The position numbers and the translations under genes are program-made. A stretch of 64,000 bases of DNA, taken from assembly GCF_016920785.2 (NCBI RefSeq), contig NW_024609835.1, positions 20,875,108-20,939,107 on the forward strand, given 5' to 3'. Source of the DNA: Ixodes scapularis (lineage: Eukaryota; Arthropoda; Arachnida; Ixodida; Ixodidae). Within the stretch, counting starts at the first letter, position 1. The number at the start of each line of letters is the position of its first letter. The notes beneath the pieces were generated by a model. The model had not been told where the DNA came from, ran no database searches, and saw only the letters and a program-made list of their open reading frames with translations. This document shows positions 1 to 13,700 of this stretch, one piece after another.

Positions 1-48
1 TTTTAAGTACAGTTTATTTAGAAACTTTTATTGATATAAACGAGAACT

Positions 49-168
49 TGGAATACATTTTAGCGCGCAAAAAACAGGGACAAAGAGGCGAGTAACAGAC
101 AGCACAGTGCGCTCGCCTCTTTTTCTCGCCTCATTGCCCCTGTTTTTTGGGCGCTAAAATGTATTCCA
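49..168. repeat. Foldback (inverted) repeat
   Basis: The left arm (about 49-92) returns as its reverse complement at about 125-168, with a spacer of about 30 bases. The arms begin with GGAATACATTTTAGCGC and are almost perfect. No coding content. It could be a small MITE or the inverted end of a larger element that continues left of the window. Confidence 0.75.
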
Positions 169-551
169 AATTCCAAAACCAACTAGCCCAACAATCTACT
201 CTACTAAAACGAGAACTGCTTGAAAAAGAGCAGCTTGTTTTTTGTTTATTTTTTTTTAGTTAGAGCAAAAACAGCTAGCTTTTCTTCTGGTTCTGATTTG
301 ATTCGAATGGTACTCTAATTGTATATTATTTTCTTGTTGTTTCTTGCATGCAGTAGGACATTACCTAACTAAAAAATGAAGTTCAACGTAAAAACAAAAA
401 GGCTGAACGCTCTGATTTGCTTACAGGTGTTGTTCGTGTTAGACCTGCTATAAGTCTAATTTGCTTGATGGTTCTTTGATTTCACTACCGAGCAAGTCAA
501 CATCAAAGGAAAGGCAGAGGTCAATGCATATATATATATATATGCAAAAGT

Positions 552-1213
552 AAGGCGCGCGGATACAGCAGCCGTAGGATGGTAAAAATAAAATTCTAAT
601 TTAATGGCGAAAAACATCACGCAAGTAATAACGATGAAGTTCCGAAAAAAAGTTGTGTTAGTTTACGGGAATAATGAAGGCTACGCGCAAGGACGCTAGT
701 TACGCGGGAAACAAACTTGAAAAAGGACGGAATAAAAGTCAAAGTTAAAACACAAGAACTTACAAAAATAAATTAAATAAAAAATAAAATTAAAAATAAA
801 AAAAACGAAGAGAAATAAGAAAGGGGCCTGACGTCAGGTCCTCTTTCTCTTCCTCCTCTTCTTCCTTCTCCCCTTCCTCCTCCTCTTCCTCCTCTTCCTC
901 CTCTCCTCCTTCTTCTTCTTCTTCGTCCTCTTCCGCTTCTTCTTCTCTTCTTCTTCTCCTCCTTTTTTATTTTTAATTCTTTACTCTATTTTCCATTTAA
1001 CAATTTATTTTTTATGTTCTTGTGTGACTTTTATTTCGTTTTTCAAGTTTGTTTCCTGCCTAACTAGCTTTCTTGTGCGCAGCCTTTATTATTCCCGTAA
1101 ACTAATACAAACATTTTTTCGGCACTTCACCGTTTTTTTTCCTGCCTGACTTTTTTCGCCATTAAATTAGACTTTTATTTTTATCATCCTACGGCTGCTG
1201 CTTCTGCGCACCT
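552..1213. repeat. Large foldback element with polypurine/polypyrimidine centre
   Basis: Sequence from about 552-800 returns as reverse complement at about 965-1213; for example GGATACAGCAGCCGTAGGAT on the left matches ATCCTACGGCTGCTG on the right. The centre (about 800-965) changes from A/G-rich to an almost pure C/T tract of about 130 bases. TA dinucleotide runs lie just outside (about 529-542 and 1263-1282). No open frame of interest. This is a nonautonomous foldback/MITE-like element. Confidence 0.75.
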
Positions 1214-1337
1214 TACTTTTGCCTACATATAAACAGAAGCATGTGTAAACATTCGCTACTTTATATATATATATATATATATCATTAAAACTATTAAGCA
1301 AAACAGAATGAAACGAGAAACATGAAAAGTGTGTTCA

Positions 1338-1487
1338 GATACAAAACTTGAAGGTATAAAACAGCAAGGACGAGGACGGAAAAAGGACATCCTTTATTTA
1401 GCAACAACATAGATGTTGTTGGTAAATGATACATGTCCTGTTTCCGTCCTCGTCCTCGCTGTTTTATACTTTCAAGTTTTGTATCTA
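1338..1487. repeat. Foldback repeat
   Basis: Arms GATACAAAACTTGAAGGTAT (left) and ATACTTTCAAGTTTTGTATC (right) bracket a nearly symmetric GGACGAGGACGGAAA / TTTCCGTCCTCGTCC stem and a short loop near 1400-1425. It sits about 50 bases downstream of the 3'-most recognised SLC5 exon, in its intron. Confidence 0.7.
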
Positions 1488-1535
1488 TTAACCAACACGC
1501 TCATTTTCAATTGTATTTGCAAATGAGTGCAGTAC

Positions 1536-1702
1536 CGATTTTCAGGGATCGAGACTTCACCGAACTCCGTGAGCGACGACATGTTTGAGGGGCAGTAATC
1601 CACAAAATGTTGTATTCTTGCAGGTTTTACATTGTACGATACTTTACCGATCAACTGCCACACCTGCAGACTCGATGTCACGAGAATGGCTGTAACCGCG
1701 CC
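1536..1702 (-). CDS. SLC5 exon (3'-most found)
   Basis: Acceptor TATTTCTAG precedes GGCGCGGTTACAGCC (GAVTAILVTSSLQVWQLIGK), the transmembrane segment that follows the PW-N-KGA motif in SLC5 proteins. The exon continues as a polar extracellular-loop-like stretch with a Cys and possible N-glycosylation (SNMSSL). The donor GTACTG follows PEN plus two bases of a split codon. The next exon is not seen and is probably left of the window. Confidence 0.75.
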
Positions 1703-4700
1703 CTAGAAATAGTACAAGATCAGTAAGCGTGAATATCAATGCGCATACATTTTTAATGTGTAATAATTGTAGTGGATAAATAACACAATAATTATGTAGA
1801 CGGTAGCTAATTTTTTTTTTTTAAATAATCGATGTAAGTTTCCATCTTTGCTTGATTCTGAGACTGGCAATCTCTAGTGTCGGCAAAAAGTTATTTCGCA
1901 GTTTTTACTTGATTATTGAATTCCCTACACCGTTAAACCCAAAGCTGACTGGGCGCCGGGAGTTACATTTTCGCGGACAATTAACCCGATTTCGGACCTC
2001 ATATCTACTTCTTTCCCGGATATAAGCAGCACCTCTTTATGTACAAATATTTTTCAGATTGAATCAAAATAGCCAAAGTTTATGTGTTACACAAAGGTGG
2101 GTCACTGCATAACAATAACAATTATAGACCAATATTGGTACTTACAATATTTTCAAAAATCTTAGAACTAGTAATACATACTTCATTGATTGGTTATTAA
2201 GGAGAGAGGAAATTGATTGAACATGAGAGTATGAATTGCAGATAAGGATATCTACTGAAATGGCCTTAATAAGGAAAAAATATGAACTAAATAGTATACT
2301 TAAAAACCTGTTATACAAAATTAAAATTTTTTTGCAGTTTTGAAAGTTTTTTTTTATTGAACACAATGTATTTGTTTAAACAACTCACGGAAAAAAGGTA
2401 TTCCATTAAACGCAGGGAAGGGCAAAATACAGGCAAATATGTATCGAAATACAATTACAAAATACTTCGTCAAAAATGTGTTTAATTACAAATCTAATTA
2501 CATTTCCAAAAAAGCATTTAAATACAAGATACAAATACAACCACATGTATTTGGTCTCCTCTAAATACTTTTCCAAATACATTCCTCAAAATTTGCGTTA
2601 GCGACTTAGGGCACCTGCTACGGGTTTCTGGGTATCTCATTTTAATTTTACATCGCACCCTCGGGAGTTAGTGTGCGAGGCTCTAGTAACGTAATAGAAA
2701 TATAATCACAAAAAATGTAATCAGCTTGGACGTAATAGGTGAAAAAAGTACAGAGCTTGAAGCAGCTTTTTTTTTCTCGATTACATATTGGTATAGACCA
2801 GCAAAGAACCGAGACGGCCAATACGCGCAGCACTAGCCAGAGAATATTTTATTGTTGCAACTCGCACCTGTTACGAAAATCTGGATTACCCGCCCATTTA
2901 GAATGTTCCAGGCAAAAATATGGATGGAAATCAGGCTGGAAAGCATCACAAGTTGTCACTGGCACTTATTTAGCCAGGCTGCTTGTGAACGTCGATTTCG
3001 TCACTATTCTTGCCCTGGACTAGCACCGTAATCACAAAGTCATTAAACGCTTCTGCTTGAATGAGAGACACTGCATTCGGTGCAGAACGTAGTTTTCTTC
3101 CCGCTCTTGACAGTGACAATAAATTTGAGGGATGTATTTTCGCCCACAAAATTGTATTTAATTACAATTGTATTTGAAATACCCACGTTTTAGTATTTAA
3201 ATACACACGTCAAATACATTATCCAATTTGTAATTAAATACAAATGCAAAATACACAAAGTATTTGAAACACGTATTTCAAATACTTGTATTTGAAATAC
3301 TGCCCATCCCTGAAACGTAATCCATATGTATTTATCTAATCGATTTCAATACAGAGTCATCAAAGGATATCACTCGGAGCTGAATCTTCTATAATTAAGC
3401 GACATACTCAACATACCTAAAACTCCTGACATTGCACAATACGCAGATGATACTAATGGTTTATATACGGACAAAAGCAATGAGAAACTTGAGGACATGG
3501 CGAACAATTGGCTACCCCAGTGATTGTTATGGCTACAGTTAAACAAAATAGAACTAAAGAGCAACAAAACAAAATATATTACCTTCAACTCAAGAAATAA
3601 ACCAACGGTCAATATTAAATCTATAACATTTATAAATGTAATAACTGAACAAATGCCTGTACACAAAATTTAAATGATCTGGATTGAGGAAACCTTAAAA
3701 TGGTCACATCATTTAAATGATATTTGCTCTAGAATCTTCAAATCAGTTCATATTTTAGTAAAATCGAGTTTTTTTTTTCCGAAATTCGTTTAAGCGCCAA
3801 CTTTATTACATTCTTGTCAACTCGCATCCTAACAACTGCCAACTTGTTTGGGGTACTACCACAAAAACTAAATGAGATAACATTCTTTGAAAAACAAAAG
3901 TTGTACGAACTATTGAAGACTTATTATTCAGAGATCATACCACCCCTTATTTTCAAAGCGCCGAATATTTGTAATGAACAGCCTTTTGACGTGAAACTTG
4001 ATATATAACTATATAGCATGATTAGAAGGGGTCATGTGGCTTCTTAGCCTATATGAACGAAAATAAACGTAGTACAACCTTAGAACTAAAAATTATGTGA
4101 ACACAAACACACGAATTTATGGCTTACAAAACTCAGAATATCAACTAGCAGAAGGTTTGAACATTTCTGAGAAATTCAAGAAATGGTTTTAAATTCAACA
4201 TTACTTTATACATTTAAAAATATTGCATAGAATTACTTCTTGTTAAACTACTGTTTTTTTTCTGTGTTTCTTTTTACTGTGATGGCTGTGATTCTGTTCA
4301 TGTGTACATGAAATCATGTTTAATTTTGTGGATTTGCTTTGTCTTCGTTAGTTATGATTTTTTTAATAATATGGCATTGCGTGATTGGCGCTGCTAGTAA
4401 GAGTGTGCATATCATATTGTGGTTTGCTGTCGTGCACTTAAAACAAACTTTCATGCTGATGTTATTGTCCCCACGGCCGGTCAGACGAATTAGCTTGCCT
4501 TTTGCTCCTCCGGCCGAAACTCAATAAATCACTATAAAGTAATACTATTATTATGATTATCATATGGCGAAAGCTAGACGTATTACTGATTAAAGAAGAA
4601 AATATATTTCACCCCACTGTCACTTTCAGCTCAGTAAGTCTGTGTGAAATTCGTACACTTACGCATTCTTCAATTTGATCAATATATTACCTGCTAAAAA

Positions 4701-7700
4701 CAAAATCGCAGATACATTAAACATCTGCAGTCACAGTTGGTTCAATGTGCAAACTAAATTATTGCATTATGTTCTAAATTTGTATTATTAGGTGAAATGA
4801 AAATCGCATTTTTTTTTCCAAATCCAAGAGATATTAGGATGAGTACGACTTACCTTACTGTTTGTCCAGGGGAATGCGAACGCTAAGAGCGCTACGCCTA
4901 CAAAAGGCCCAGAAACAGCTCCACTTGACAGTAAAAGCAGCTGTTACGAAAGAAATGCAATAAATGCTAATGTTTTTCAATCTAGACCACATTACCTGCT
5001 GTTCAAGTGAAACTGGTTATGCTATGCAAATAAAAAGGGACGGCCCCTTGTGGTCCGGGATGAAATTTAAATATTTTCGATTCTCTCAAATACGATTTGA
5101 CGAATACATTTTGATGAAATGTGCGAGAAAGAAAAAGGTGACAGTCTTACCCTCGTAATTGAGCCCAAGTACGGCACTGCAATGCCGTAGCATGTCATTA
5201 TGATGCCTATGAAAAAGGCTGCAAGTATAAGTCATATATATTAGATGTATTCTTCGGTTTTAAAATTAAACTCTTCCTAAAAAAAAACGCTATTCGAGCA
5301 AACTGGAACTGAACGAGATGGGTAATGCTGAACTTTATGGTGTACAGAAGAGGTCCGCTTGAGACGTTCTTATTGAATAATTTTTGTACGCTCTTCCTAC
5401 CTACATTATCACACGCTTGCCTTCTGTAGATCATGGCTGACTTCGTAAAAAATTGCGTATACGATTGCCGTCATAGTCTAAGTTTCTGATAAAATGTATT
5501 TTGTTTTTGAGAAAACTGCACTCGACTGGTCTAAAATTTACTAGATATTTATTACTTTTCAGTTACTCAAAGGTTATAATTAGTTGTAAAAACCCGAAGT
5601 TAGATTTTATATTGATATTCAGTTTATAGTATACGCCCGGAAAAGAAAATGTAAAGCGCGCTCTGTCTCTTGAGAGAAACTCAATTATTTACGGCCCTCT
5701 CGCATATTTTGGAGTATATATATATAGGAAGGACATCCTGAGCACTATGGGTTTCCCTTTTTTTGGGGGTTACCACGTGGGAACACAGTTGCTCTGTCGG
5801 CCAGGAGAGCGACGTGTTTAATGGCTCATGTGCAACACGCTTTGCCCTCAATAGGACCGAAGTATCGTCGCTGTTAAAATGTGACAGAATCGCCGCTGTC
5901 GGACTCCGCGCTCTCGCGATAGACAGAATCACGGAAAGGGGAAGAGCTTCAAATAGAGCTCCGTAGAGCAAGGCCTCCCACGCGACGAGAGCACCGGCCG
6001 TTCTTTAGGGCCGGCTTGTATAGATCATTCCATTTAGCGCTCTCTGGGCGGCACCATTTTGTTCGACAGCAGCGCCCTCTCCATACATCCGGGAAATTCA
6101 GCGAGTTCGGCGGGGTAAAACGAGAAAGAGGGCACGCGCCCGACTCCGCTAGTAGACGACAAACCGGGAGGTTGCCATTCTCCAGCTTTGGGCTGTACCG
6201 GCGGGCTGTACGGAACATCGAACCCTCGCTCGTGGCTGCCGTTGTGAAGTTGTCCGCGTCCTTAGAATAGTTATGGCTACTCCAAAATCAGCCTACAGCT
6301 TTCTGTTGTTCTATTTCGGTAAATGATCAACTAGCTTATCTTTTTTCCGTTACTTAAATAGCAGTTGAGTCAGCCGGCAGTACTACCCTCAACTACTGCG
6401 TCGATTGCGGCAGGAGAGCACGTTTTTATTTATTATTTCAGACTTCCACTCATGGTCGCTAAAGGCCTACACCAGTACGAACTTTGTATAGTAAAAAAGG
6501 TACCAGCACCAGGATTTACTTTTCGCCGGAGAGACCGGCCAATCTGACACAGTTTTCCCTATTTTTTTTTTATTTGCACGCAGGTAACAGCGCAAATGAA
6601 CCCTGTTAGTCGTTTTATCTAGCATAGTATTACACGATAACTGGCATACCAAAATCTTCGCATCTGCGCTTGAAATTTCCAAAATGACGCGATTTTAAAC
6701 AAAGTTTTTACGCCAGCCGGATGCTAGGTACAGCCCACTCGGCGGAGCAGACAACATACGGTTGAGAGGGGGAGGGCATTTTTTTCTCTATTACCCTCTC
6801 TGCTATGACCCTAATGGAACGGTCTATAGCCTGCGGAAATGGACGCGTCCTGGTTGTCGGTAGCAGTTCCCCTCCCCCCCTGGGGGGCGGAAGCCTCCAA
6901 GAATCAAGGTCTAGAAAGGTGTGCCTGAATCAAATCACCCGGGAGGGTGAGGGAGAGCCGTCCACTGGGAAATACAACCCCGCCTCGCTTCCGGGACGGG
7001 CCCCCAAATGGCGACGCCCCACGGCCGCCCTGAACTGGGCATATAGAGGGAACCGTGGAACACGTGGTTCGCACACTCCCCTGTCCTTAGAGGGGCCCTG
7101 CAATCATATTTAAGCGCCTACCATTTTTGCGGTTTCCACGTCTCTTGGGTTCGGGCAAGCCAGCGGGCACGGAGAGAGCAACTAAATATCAGTGCGTCGT
7201 ATTTTTACCGGACGACGCGGAAACCTCCTCCACCGACGAGGGCGACCCGCAGTACCGAAAGCACGCAAAATGTGACGTCTTTGTTCCTGGGCTTACTACT
7301 GGTCAGAGCCGCTAAAACCTTCTTTTTAGTCGAAATACAAAATATAAGTGGCGCGAACCGATTAAATTATTTAGAAAAATAGTTGTTGTTCAGTATTTTA
7401 GATCACAAAAGAAACGAATGCAGTATATAAAGTACGGAAACAAAAAGTGACCCGTCGACATACCTGCCACCAAGCGGTGGAAGAGGCGGCGCATACTAAA
7501 AAGGAGTAGTGGGATCACGCGCCGACATGGAAAGGTCCCGGATGTAGGCGGCGGCGCTGCGGTCGTATGGACATTAGGATCCGACCGGCTGCGAGCGTTC
7601 CGAAGGCCTTCGGCGAGAGGCTTTGTCTTGCGGTTTGAGCGTTTCGCGGTATGGCAGCGCGATGTGGCTCCCATTCTCAACAGATCTTTACCCCGTGTTT

Positions 7701-10700
7701 GCTGTCGTTTGTGGCCAATGAAGTGCCATGCCGAATTAGTTTTTAATTGCGCAGCAAATGCAATAAAAGCCGCTCTGGCTGCCCGCTGCATACAGCCTAT
7801 CTAGAGCATGCTTTAGTGGCGCCCTCTCGCGCCGTCGACACGAATTGCGGCAGCCGTGAACGCCCGCTGGTCTCACTACTGCTCCTCTAGTTCGCGGCCA
7901 CACAAGCAACCAAAGACCTCATGAGGGAGGTTATTTTTTGCTCGTTTTTTAAAGTTTAATTTGCCTATAACTTTTAACATAAAGCGAATTTCGAGAAAAG
8001 TTTCACTGAGTTACTACGTTCAGTGCGCTCAGGTTCGGTGCAAATTAAAAACCAGTAAAAAAACCACCGACGCTCAAAAAAAAAATAAACGACAAAAAAA
8101 AAAAAAAAGCACAGCGCCATGCAAGAAAAAAAAACGAAAAAAAAAAAAAAACCTGGCACGGTGCATGCAGACGGGCGCATGCAGCATCCTTGTCCCAAAG
8201 TCACGCCGTAAAGCGCGGTCTAAACCAAGCCGCAAAAATGAAGACAACGGGTCCCAGAGAAATCTGATGGGAGACAAGTCACGTCAATGGTCACGTGACG
8301 TTTCACGTTTCCCGCTTCGTGATCCAAAGCTCTAAATATTCATCTTTTCCCGGCCCCGGAGGCGTTTTTCTAGCGCTCAGGTGATAGACCCCGTAGCAGC
8401 GACCCTCACGCCGGTTTGGCTGCTCGACTACGCGCGGGAACTTAAATTTCGAATTCGGACGGCGAGGGTATAACTCGGGAGTGCGTTAACTCACCCCCGC
8501 CTGCGTTCACGTCGCTTTGTGGTGACCGTATGCGGCTCTAAGTTACCAAACTATTAACCGACTTAACCCACCCCGCGTATTCGTCCAGCCGGCAACCCAA
8601 GCCCCGCTTTGCCCACCGCTCCTCCGGAAATAGAGTCCCATTCCCCTTGAGTTCAGCGAAATTTCATCAACAACATTCGTGTTTTTGGTGTTTCTTTTTC
8701 TTAGTGTTCATCGTAAAAAAAGAAACGTCGTAAATTTCGCCAAATGCCTCGACAAAACAAAATGTTCGATAAAAAAGGGAAAAAAAAAAAAGGTTAAGCC
8801 CACACTGCGGATCGAACCAGGGTCCACTGGCGAGGCAGACATCTTACCACAAAGCTACAATACCGCTTCGTTAACGGGTTGTAATTCGCAGCTTATGATG
8901 ACGGCGGCAGCGTCTCTATCCACAAAACAACCAATCCGGCGTGAGCGTATTTACTAGGGGGTGTGTATCGCCTGCGCGTTAACAATGTGCGCCCCGTAGG
9001 ACAGTTGCTGCAATCTTGGTCTGCAGAAAAGTATTGGCTAGCTTTGCAGGACCGCAGCCCCGGCGAGGATGACTTTGCGCCTTTTGTTGTCCTCCTCGTG
9101 GGCTGCGGGATGATTCATGAACCGCCGGCCACTATAGAGTGCACCTCGCGCGCTCCACCCTCTTCCCTTTGTTTCAGGAAGGGGTAGGAAACATTCGGAA
9201 AATTCGAAACGTCGTGCCGTGCAATCGAGGACAATCGATAAACTTTCCGATCCAATCTCCGGGTCCAAAAAGCCCCAGGGATAGAATAGAGAGCTGTCTT
9301 TTCTGCTGCGAATCACGTGCATTGCACTGGCTTGCTTTCGAGGTTATCGTGAAAAGTGTTCCACGACTCCTCTTAATGGGGACACGGATGCCCATGTACC
9401 AAGCAGACTCGCATCACCCGAGACAATAGATTTTTGGGTGACGACTCGTCGAGGCGAAGTTTTTGTACCCGCATTTGCTAACGATACCTTGTCGCTTCGA
9501 TTTGCGGCGCAATAAAATGTCAAATGCGCCACCCTGTACTTCTTTGTAGTACTGAAGCGATGCGGGGCTGCAATCGATCCGGCTCGCCAACATACTTATT
9601 TTTCAAACAAGTTAGTTTTTACCTTAGCTAGAACGCTCTCGTTGATTCAGTGCCTGACGGAGGTTCATATATTCAGTATTCCTCAAATGCCGGTGGCTAT
9701 GTTAGCATAGCGACATAACCTCGAGACATCTTGGAGCCGCGAGCTGCCCTGGCCTACTCAAGCACTAAAGAGAGCACCGAATGCACCACTCGGCCGCGCG
9801 GAACAGCCACCATGAACTGCAATATTTGTAGAGTTCATTCGCATCAGCAAGAACAAAAACCGATTCCAAAGAAACACCCCGTGCCAACAGCAATAGGAGA
9901 CTGCTTACGACACCCGTGGGCAACAACACGAGTTGCTCGCCACGTCAGGTACAGTGCCCGGCTGCCGAAGCCCGTTTGCAACAATTCCAGTTTCTTCGCG
10001 ACGTTAGTGGCAACTGGCAAGCGTACCGCACGGCGGACGCACCACCCGACTCCGCAGAGTCCGCGAAAGTATTTACAGCTATTCGCGTATTTACAACCCG
10101 GATTGTTCTGCTGAGCATCAAAATTCTTCGGCGCTGCGGTGGATTCCCCAAGAAACCCTTCAAGTGCCATGGTTCACCATCTTGTTCAGTGACCACATGG
10201 CGATCACTTTAATGAGTACGCAATTATGGCGCGGTCTCTACCACATGCTCTGGACCCTGTTCAAACATCTGTCGCTTGTCCGGTAGTGCAGGTTAAACTG
10301 CTGCCTCACTCCGCAGAGTTCTAGAGATTTACCTCGTTTTTACGGAGTCCCAACTCGTTGGGTGGCACACAAAGGTTCCTTATGTCATCATTACATGCGA
10401 CGCTCTTGGCTTTCGCCCGAGTCAGTCGCGGGTAATTGAGAAATCTTAAAATTTCGATCACCGAAAACCATGCCGCGAAAATCCTGTTGTTCCTCCATGG
10501 CGGGACGGAAATGCGTAGTAGAATACTGGAATGACTCACTCAGTTCTCTATGGAGCTCGATCTCGGTTTTGAATCCGGGAAGGTAGCGACGTCAACATGT
10601 TGACCGTTGGTCCGTTGCTGCGGCGTAGAGGGGTACGCAATAACTCTGGCGCAAGCACGGCTGATAAAGTGCACGATATGCGGTGTCGTGCACGTTTCGA

Positions 10701-13700
10701 CTCCAGACGAGCGTTATTCTTTCGTTCACGCCTTGGCGGTCCTGTCGAGAGTGCCCCGGTGTATTCCGAGCATTTTGAATCACCTTCGTTGGGAAGGACG
10801 CTCGGAAAACAACGCCAAGAAGTCGTTATTTGACATCGGGTGCTGGGCACTTAGCCACTCAATCAGTCCGCCTACTCTGTGTTCGAAAACCGAACAGGTG
10901 CTGCTTCTTTGTGCAGTAGTCTCCTCCATTTGACGGATATCAGATCGAAAGACACTTGTTCATTGTGTCCGTGCGTAGCCGTTAAGTGGCGCCATGTTTT
11001 GTGCATGTGCCTCTTCCTCCGTTTACGAAATTCAAGGCCGGAAATTGTCCTTGTTTGCTGTTATTGCGAAAGGATAAATGCTGCTTGGCTTGCTGCAGGG
11101 GGATCGGTGGCCGAGTGGGCTAGCGCACACCAGCTCGGAGCACGTGGAGCAAAAGCTCGCGCTGCAGAACCCTGGGATCCTGGGTTCAATCCACACCCCT
11201 GCCAGTTTCGATCTGGATGAGCATCGTTCCGCCGCGCGGTCGTGTATAACTACTGCGTGGTGCACATGAAATACTGATCAAAGGACTGTTTGGGCTAGTT
11301 GGTCGATGATCATCTTGGTTTAAAACAGCGCGACAAGACAAGGAAAAAGTAAATACGAGACAGACGGCACAACTGACTATCAACTAAATGTTTATTTCCA
11401 CCGCTCCCAGTAAATGTGCACGCGAGCAGCAACCAAATATAGAAAGAGCAAAATACGCAAAGAATGCATGCATTAATGACCGATTTAGGTAACATCAGAA
11501 TAATGCAACACAATAAACCTCCGGTCATTTGGGAATTAACTGCCGTGACTGTTGGATGCACCCTTGGCTACCAAAAATTCTAAATACTCAAAAGAAACGA
11601 TGACAATCGAACTCGAGAGATGATGTAAGCTAACGATTTAAACAAGCTAAAAGGAAAATGTGTCAGCACGGCCTCCATTGGTCTTTCCGATTAAGATATT
11701 TGTTCCCTGACTGGTGCAGGTTAAGGACCGACTATTACACAGCAATATATAATCTAAATAATATTGTGCTGAGACTGCATGTATAGGGTGTCCCAAGTCA
11801 CCAGGCTCGATCGAAAATGGATCGTAAAAATCAACGCCTGCTCGTGGCAATCCGTAACTTTTCGTCAAAGGTGCATTTCACAGGTCAGTATTTTCGTGTA
11901 AAATTACAAAGCGTAGCTCTCTTTCTGTAAAATAAGGGCCAAGAAATCTGCCAGGCTCAACGGCGGGCGACGACGCATACGACCAATTTGAGTTAAGGTG
12001 TACGTTTGGCGCGCGTATTGATAGATGGCGTCTAAAGCAGCGTCCGATGATGTAGGCGACTAGCGAAAGGAAGCAGACGACAAGCAGACGAAATTCGTTG
12101 GCACGAAAAGCGTCATCGTTATCCAAACGCGTTTTTTTTACTTTACGTTTTGCTCTTGTTGTGCGCAATAATTTTTAACGAACGGTACATCACAAAAAGA
12201 GTATGTTCATTTGAATGAACCATGGTGATCGCGAGCAGTCCCGTTAAGGAGGTAGCGCCATCTGTCAGTACGAGCGCCAAATCCGCCCAGCTATTCGACT
12301 TTGTCGTCTGCGTCGCCGCCCGCCGTAGACCCTGGCAAGTTTCTTGGCCCTATTTTTTACAGAAAGAGAAGTACGCTTTGTAATTTTACAAGAAAACAAT
12401 GACCTGTGAAATACACCTTTGACGAAAAGGTTAGATTTCTATGTGCAGGCGACGATTTTTACGCTCCATTTAAGTTCGAGCTTGGTGTCTTGGGACACTC
12501 TATATTTTCGTGTCTTTCGCACTCTGTATATTTGGATGTTGCCCATGTGTACATCTTCAGGGAACGGTGGAAATAAACTTTCAGTTAAGTGTCAGCACTG
12601 TAGTGTGTCTCGTCTCTACTTTGTCCTTGTGATGTCGCGCTGTTCTAAACCAAGACATTCAAGACCCCACGGTAGCGGTTGTACCGCACTGGCTAAATTG
12701 CTCATCTACAGCTGAGACAGGAGACGCTCAGTAAAGCCAGACTAACTTCCGGCTCTATAAACGAACACATACCTTTTTTTTTTTTGCTTTCGTTGGACAG
12801 GTTTTGCGTTGGGGCCGTAAATGTGGGTTTCTTTCCCCTTTGGGAAGGGGGGATACCACTTAGACAACGCAGTTCGTCTGTTGGTTCGAAGAACGACGTG
12901 TTTATTGACTCAAGTGCCAACATGCTTTGGCCTCGGTAACATTCGACGAATCGGCACTGTCTCAATGTGTCAGGATCTCCGGTCGGACTTCGAGCGGTCG
13001 TAATCGACAGAACCACGGAAAGGGGAAGAGCTTGAAACAGAGCTGCGCGGAGCAAAACCCTCCCCCGACGCCATCTTCCGGCCGTTCGTTAGGGCCGGCT
13101 TATATAAGCTGCGGGAATGGACGCTCACGGGTTGTCACTAGTAGGTTCGCTCCCCGCAGGTTAGGACACGTTTACGTATCAAGGTCCCGAAGGGCGTGAC
13201 TGAAGCAATTCACCCGAGAGGGCAAGGAAGAGCCGTCCACAAGGAAATACGGCCCCGCCTCGGTTCCGGGACGGGCCCCGACATGGCGGCACCTTGGGGC
13301 CTGCCTGTGGATAGGGAGACGGGAAGCACGTGGTTTGCACAATACTTACCGATGCATTTTGTGAGTTTTACTGCCAGAACGTCTTTTACGTTGAAGAATG
13401 GCATCACTCCGTCAACAAAGCAAACTGCAACCTGGGTGTTGATTGCGGATGAAATTGTGCTGAAAATAACAGTTACAGACAATGTGCGTGCATTATCGTC
13501 TTTGACTTTGACATCATAGCATTTGATTGTTTTATTCTTATCCATTTAAGTCATTATTGTTTTTTTTTCAAATAACGTAATAAAACGTCATTACTAAAAA
13601 TGTCATGCAAATTTGAGTTTACGAACAAATTTGTATCGTCTCTTTGCGGCTGAATAGCATAGTGAATTACCTCAGTGTCGAGCTCACCACGCCCGCTAGA

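Larger units (their letters stand above)
11098..12785 (+). mobile_element. tRNA-derived SINE, split by later insertions
   Basis: The head at 11098-11275 has an A-box (GTGGCCGAGTGGGCTAGCGC) and B-box (GGGTTCAATCC), followed by GTTTCGATCTGGATGAG. The matching tail at about 12662-12785 (GCACTGGCTAAATTGCTCAT, then a T-rich end) continues the same family as the SINE at 56707-57001. About 1.4 kb of other repeats separates head and tail. Similar tRNA-derived SINEs (Ruka-like) are known from ticks; the assignment is by recall only. Confidence 0.65.

Noticed and set aside
7390..7791. 133-codon minus-strand frame
   Set aside because: No domain, signal peptide or splice context, and composition alternates basic and hydrophobic as in random GC-rich sequence; not reported as a gene.
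7961..8335. Lysine-rich 124-codon open frame
   Set aside because: It is produced by an A-rich tract (about 8068-8152), has no domain, and the opposite strand gives an equally artificial Phe-rich frame.
10321..10850. Minus-strand frames suggestive of a THAP-type or other domesticated protein
   Set aside because: No C2CH pattern or AVPTIF-type box could be traced in any frame; the resemblance was not supported.
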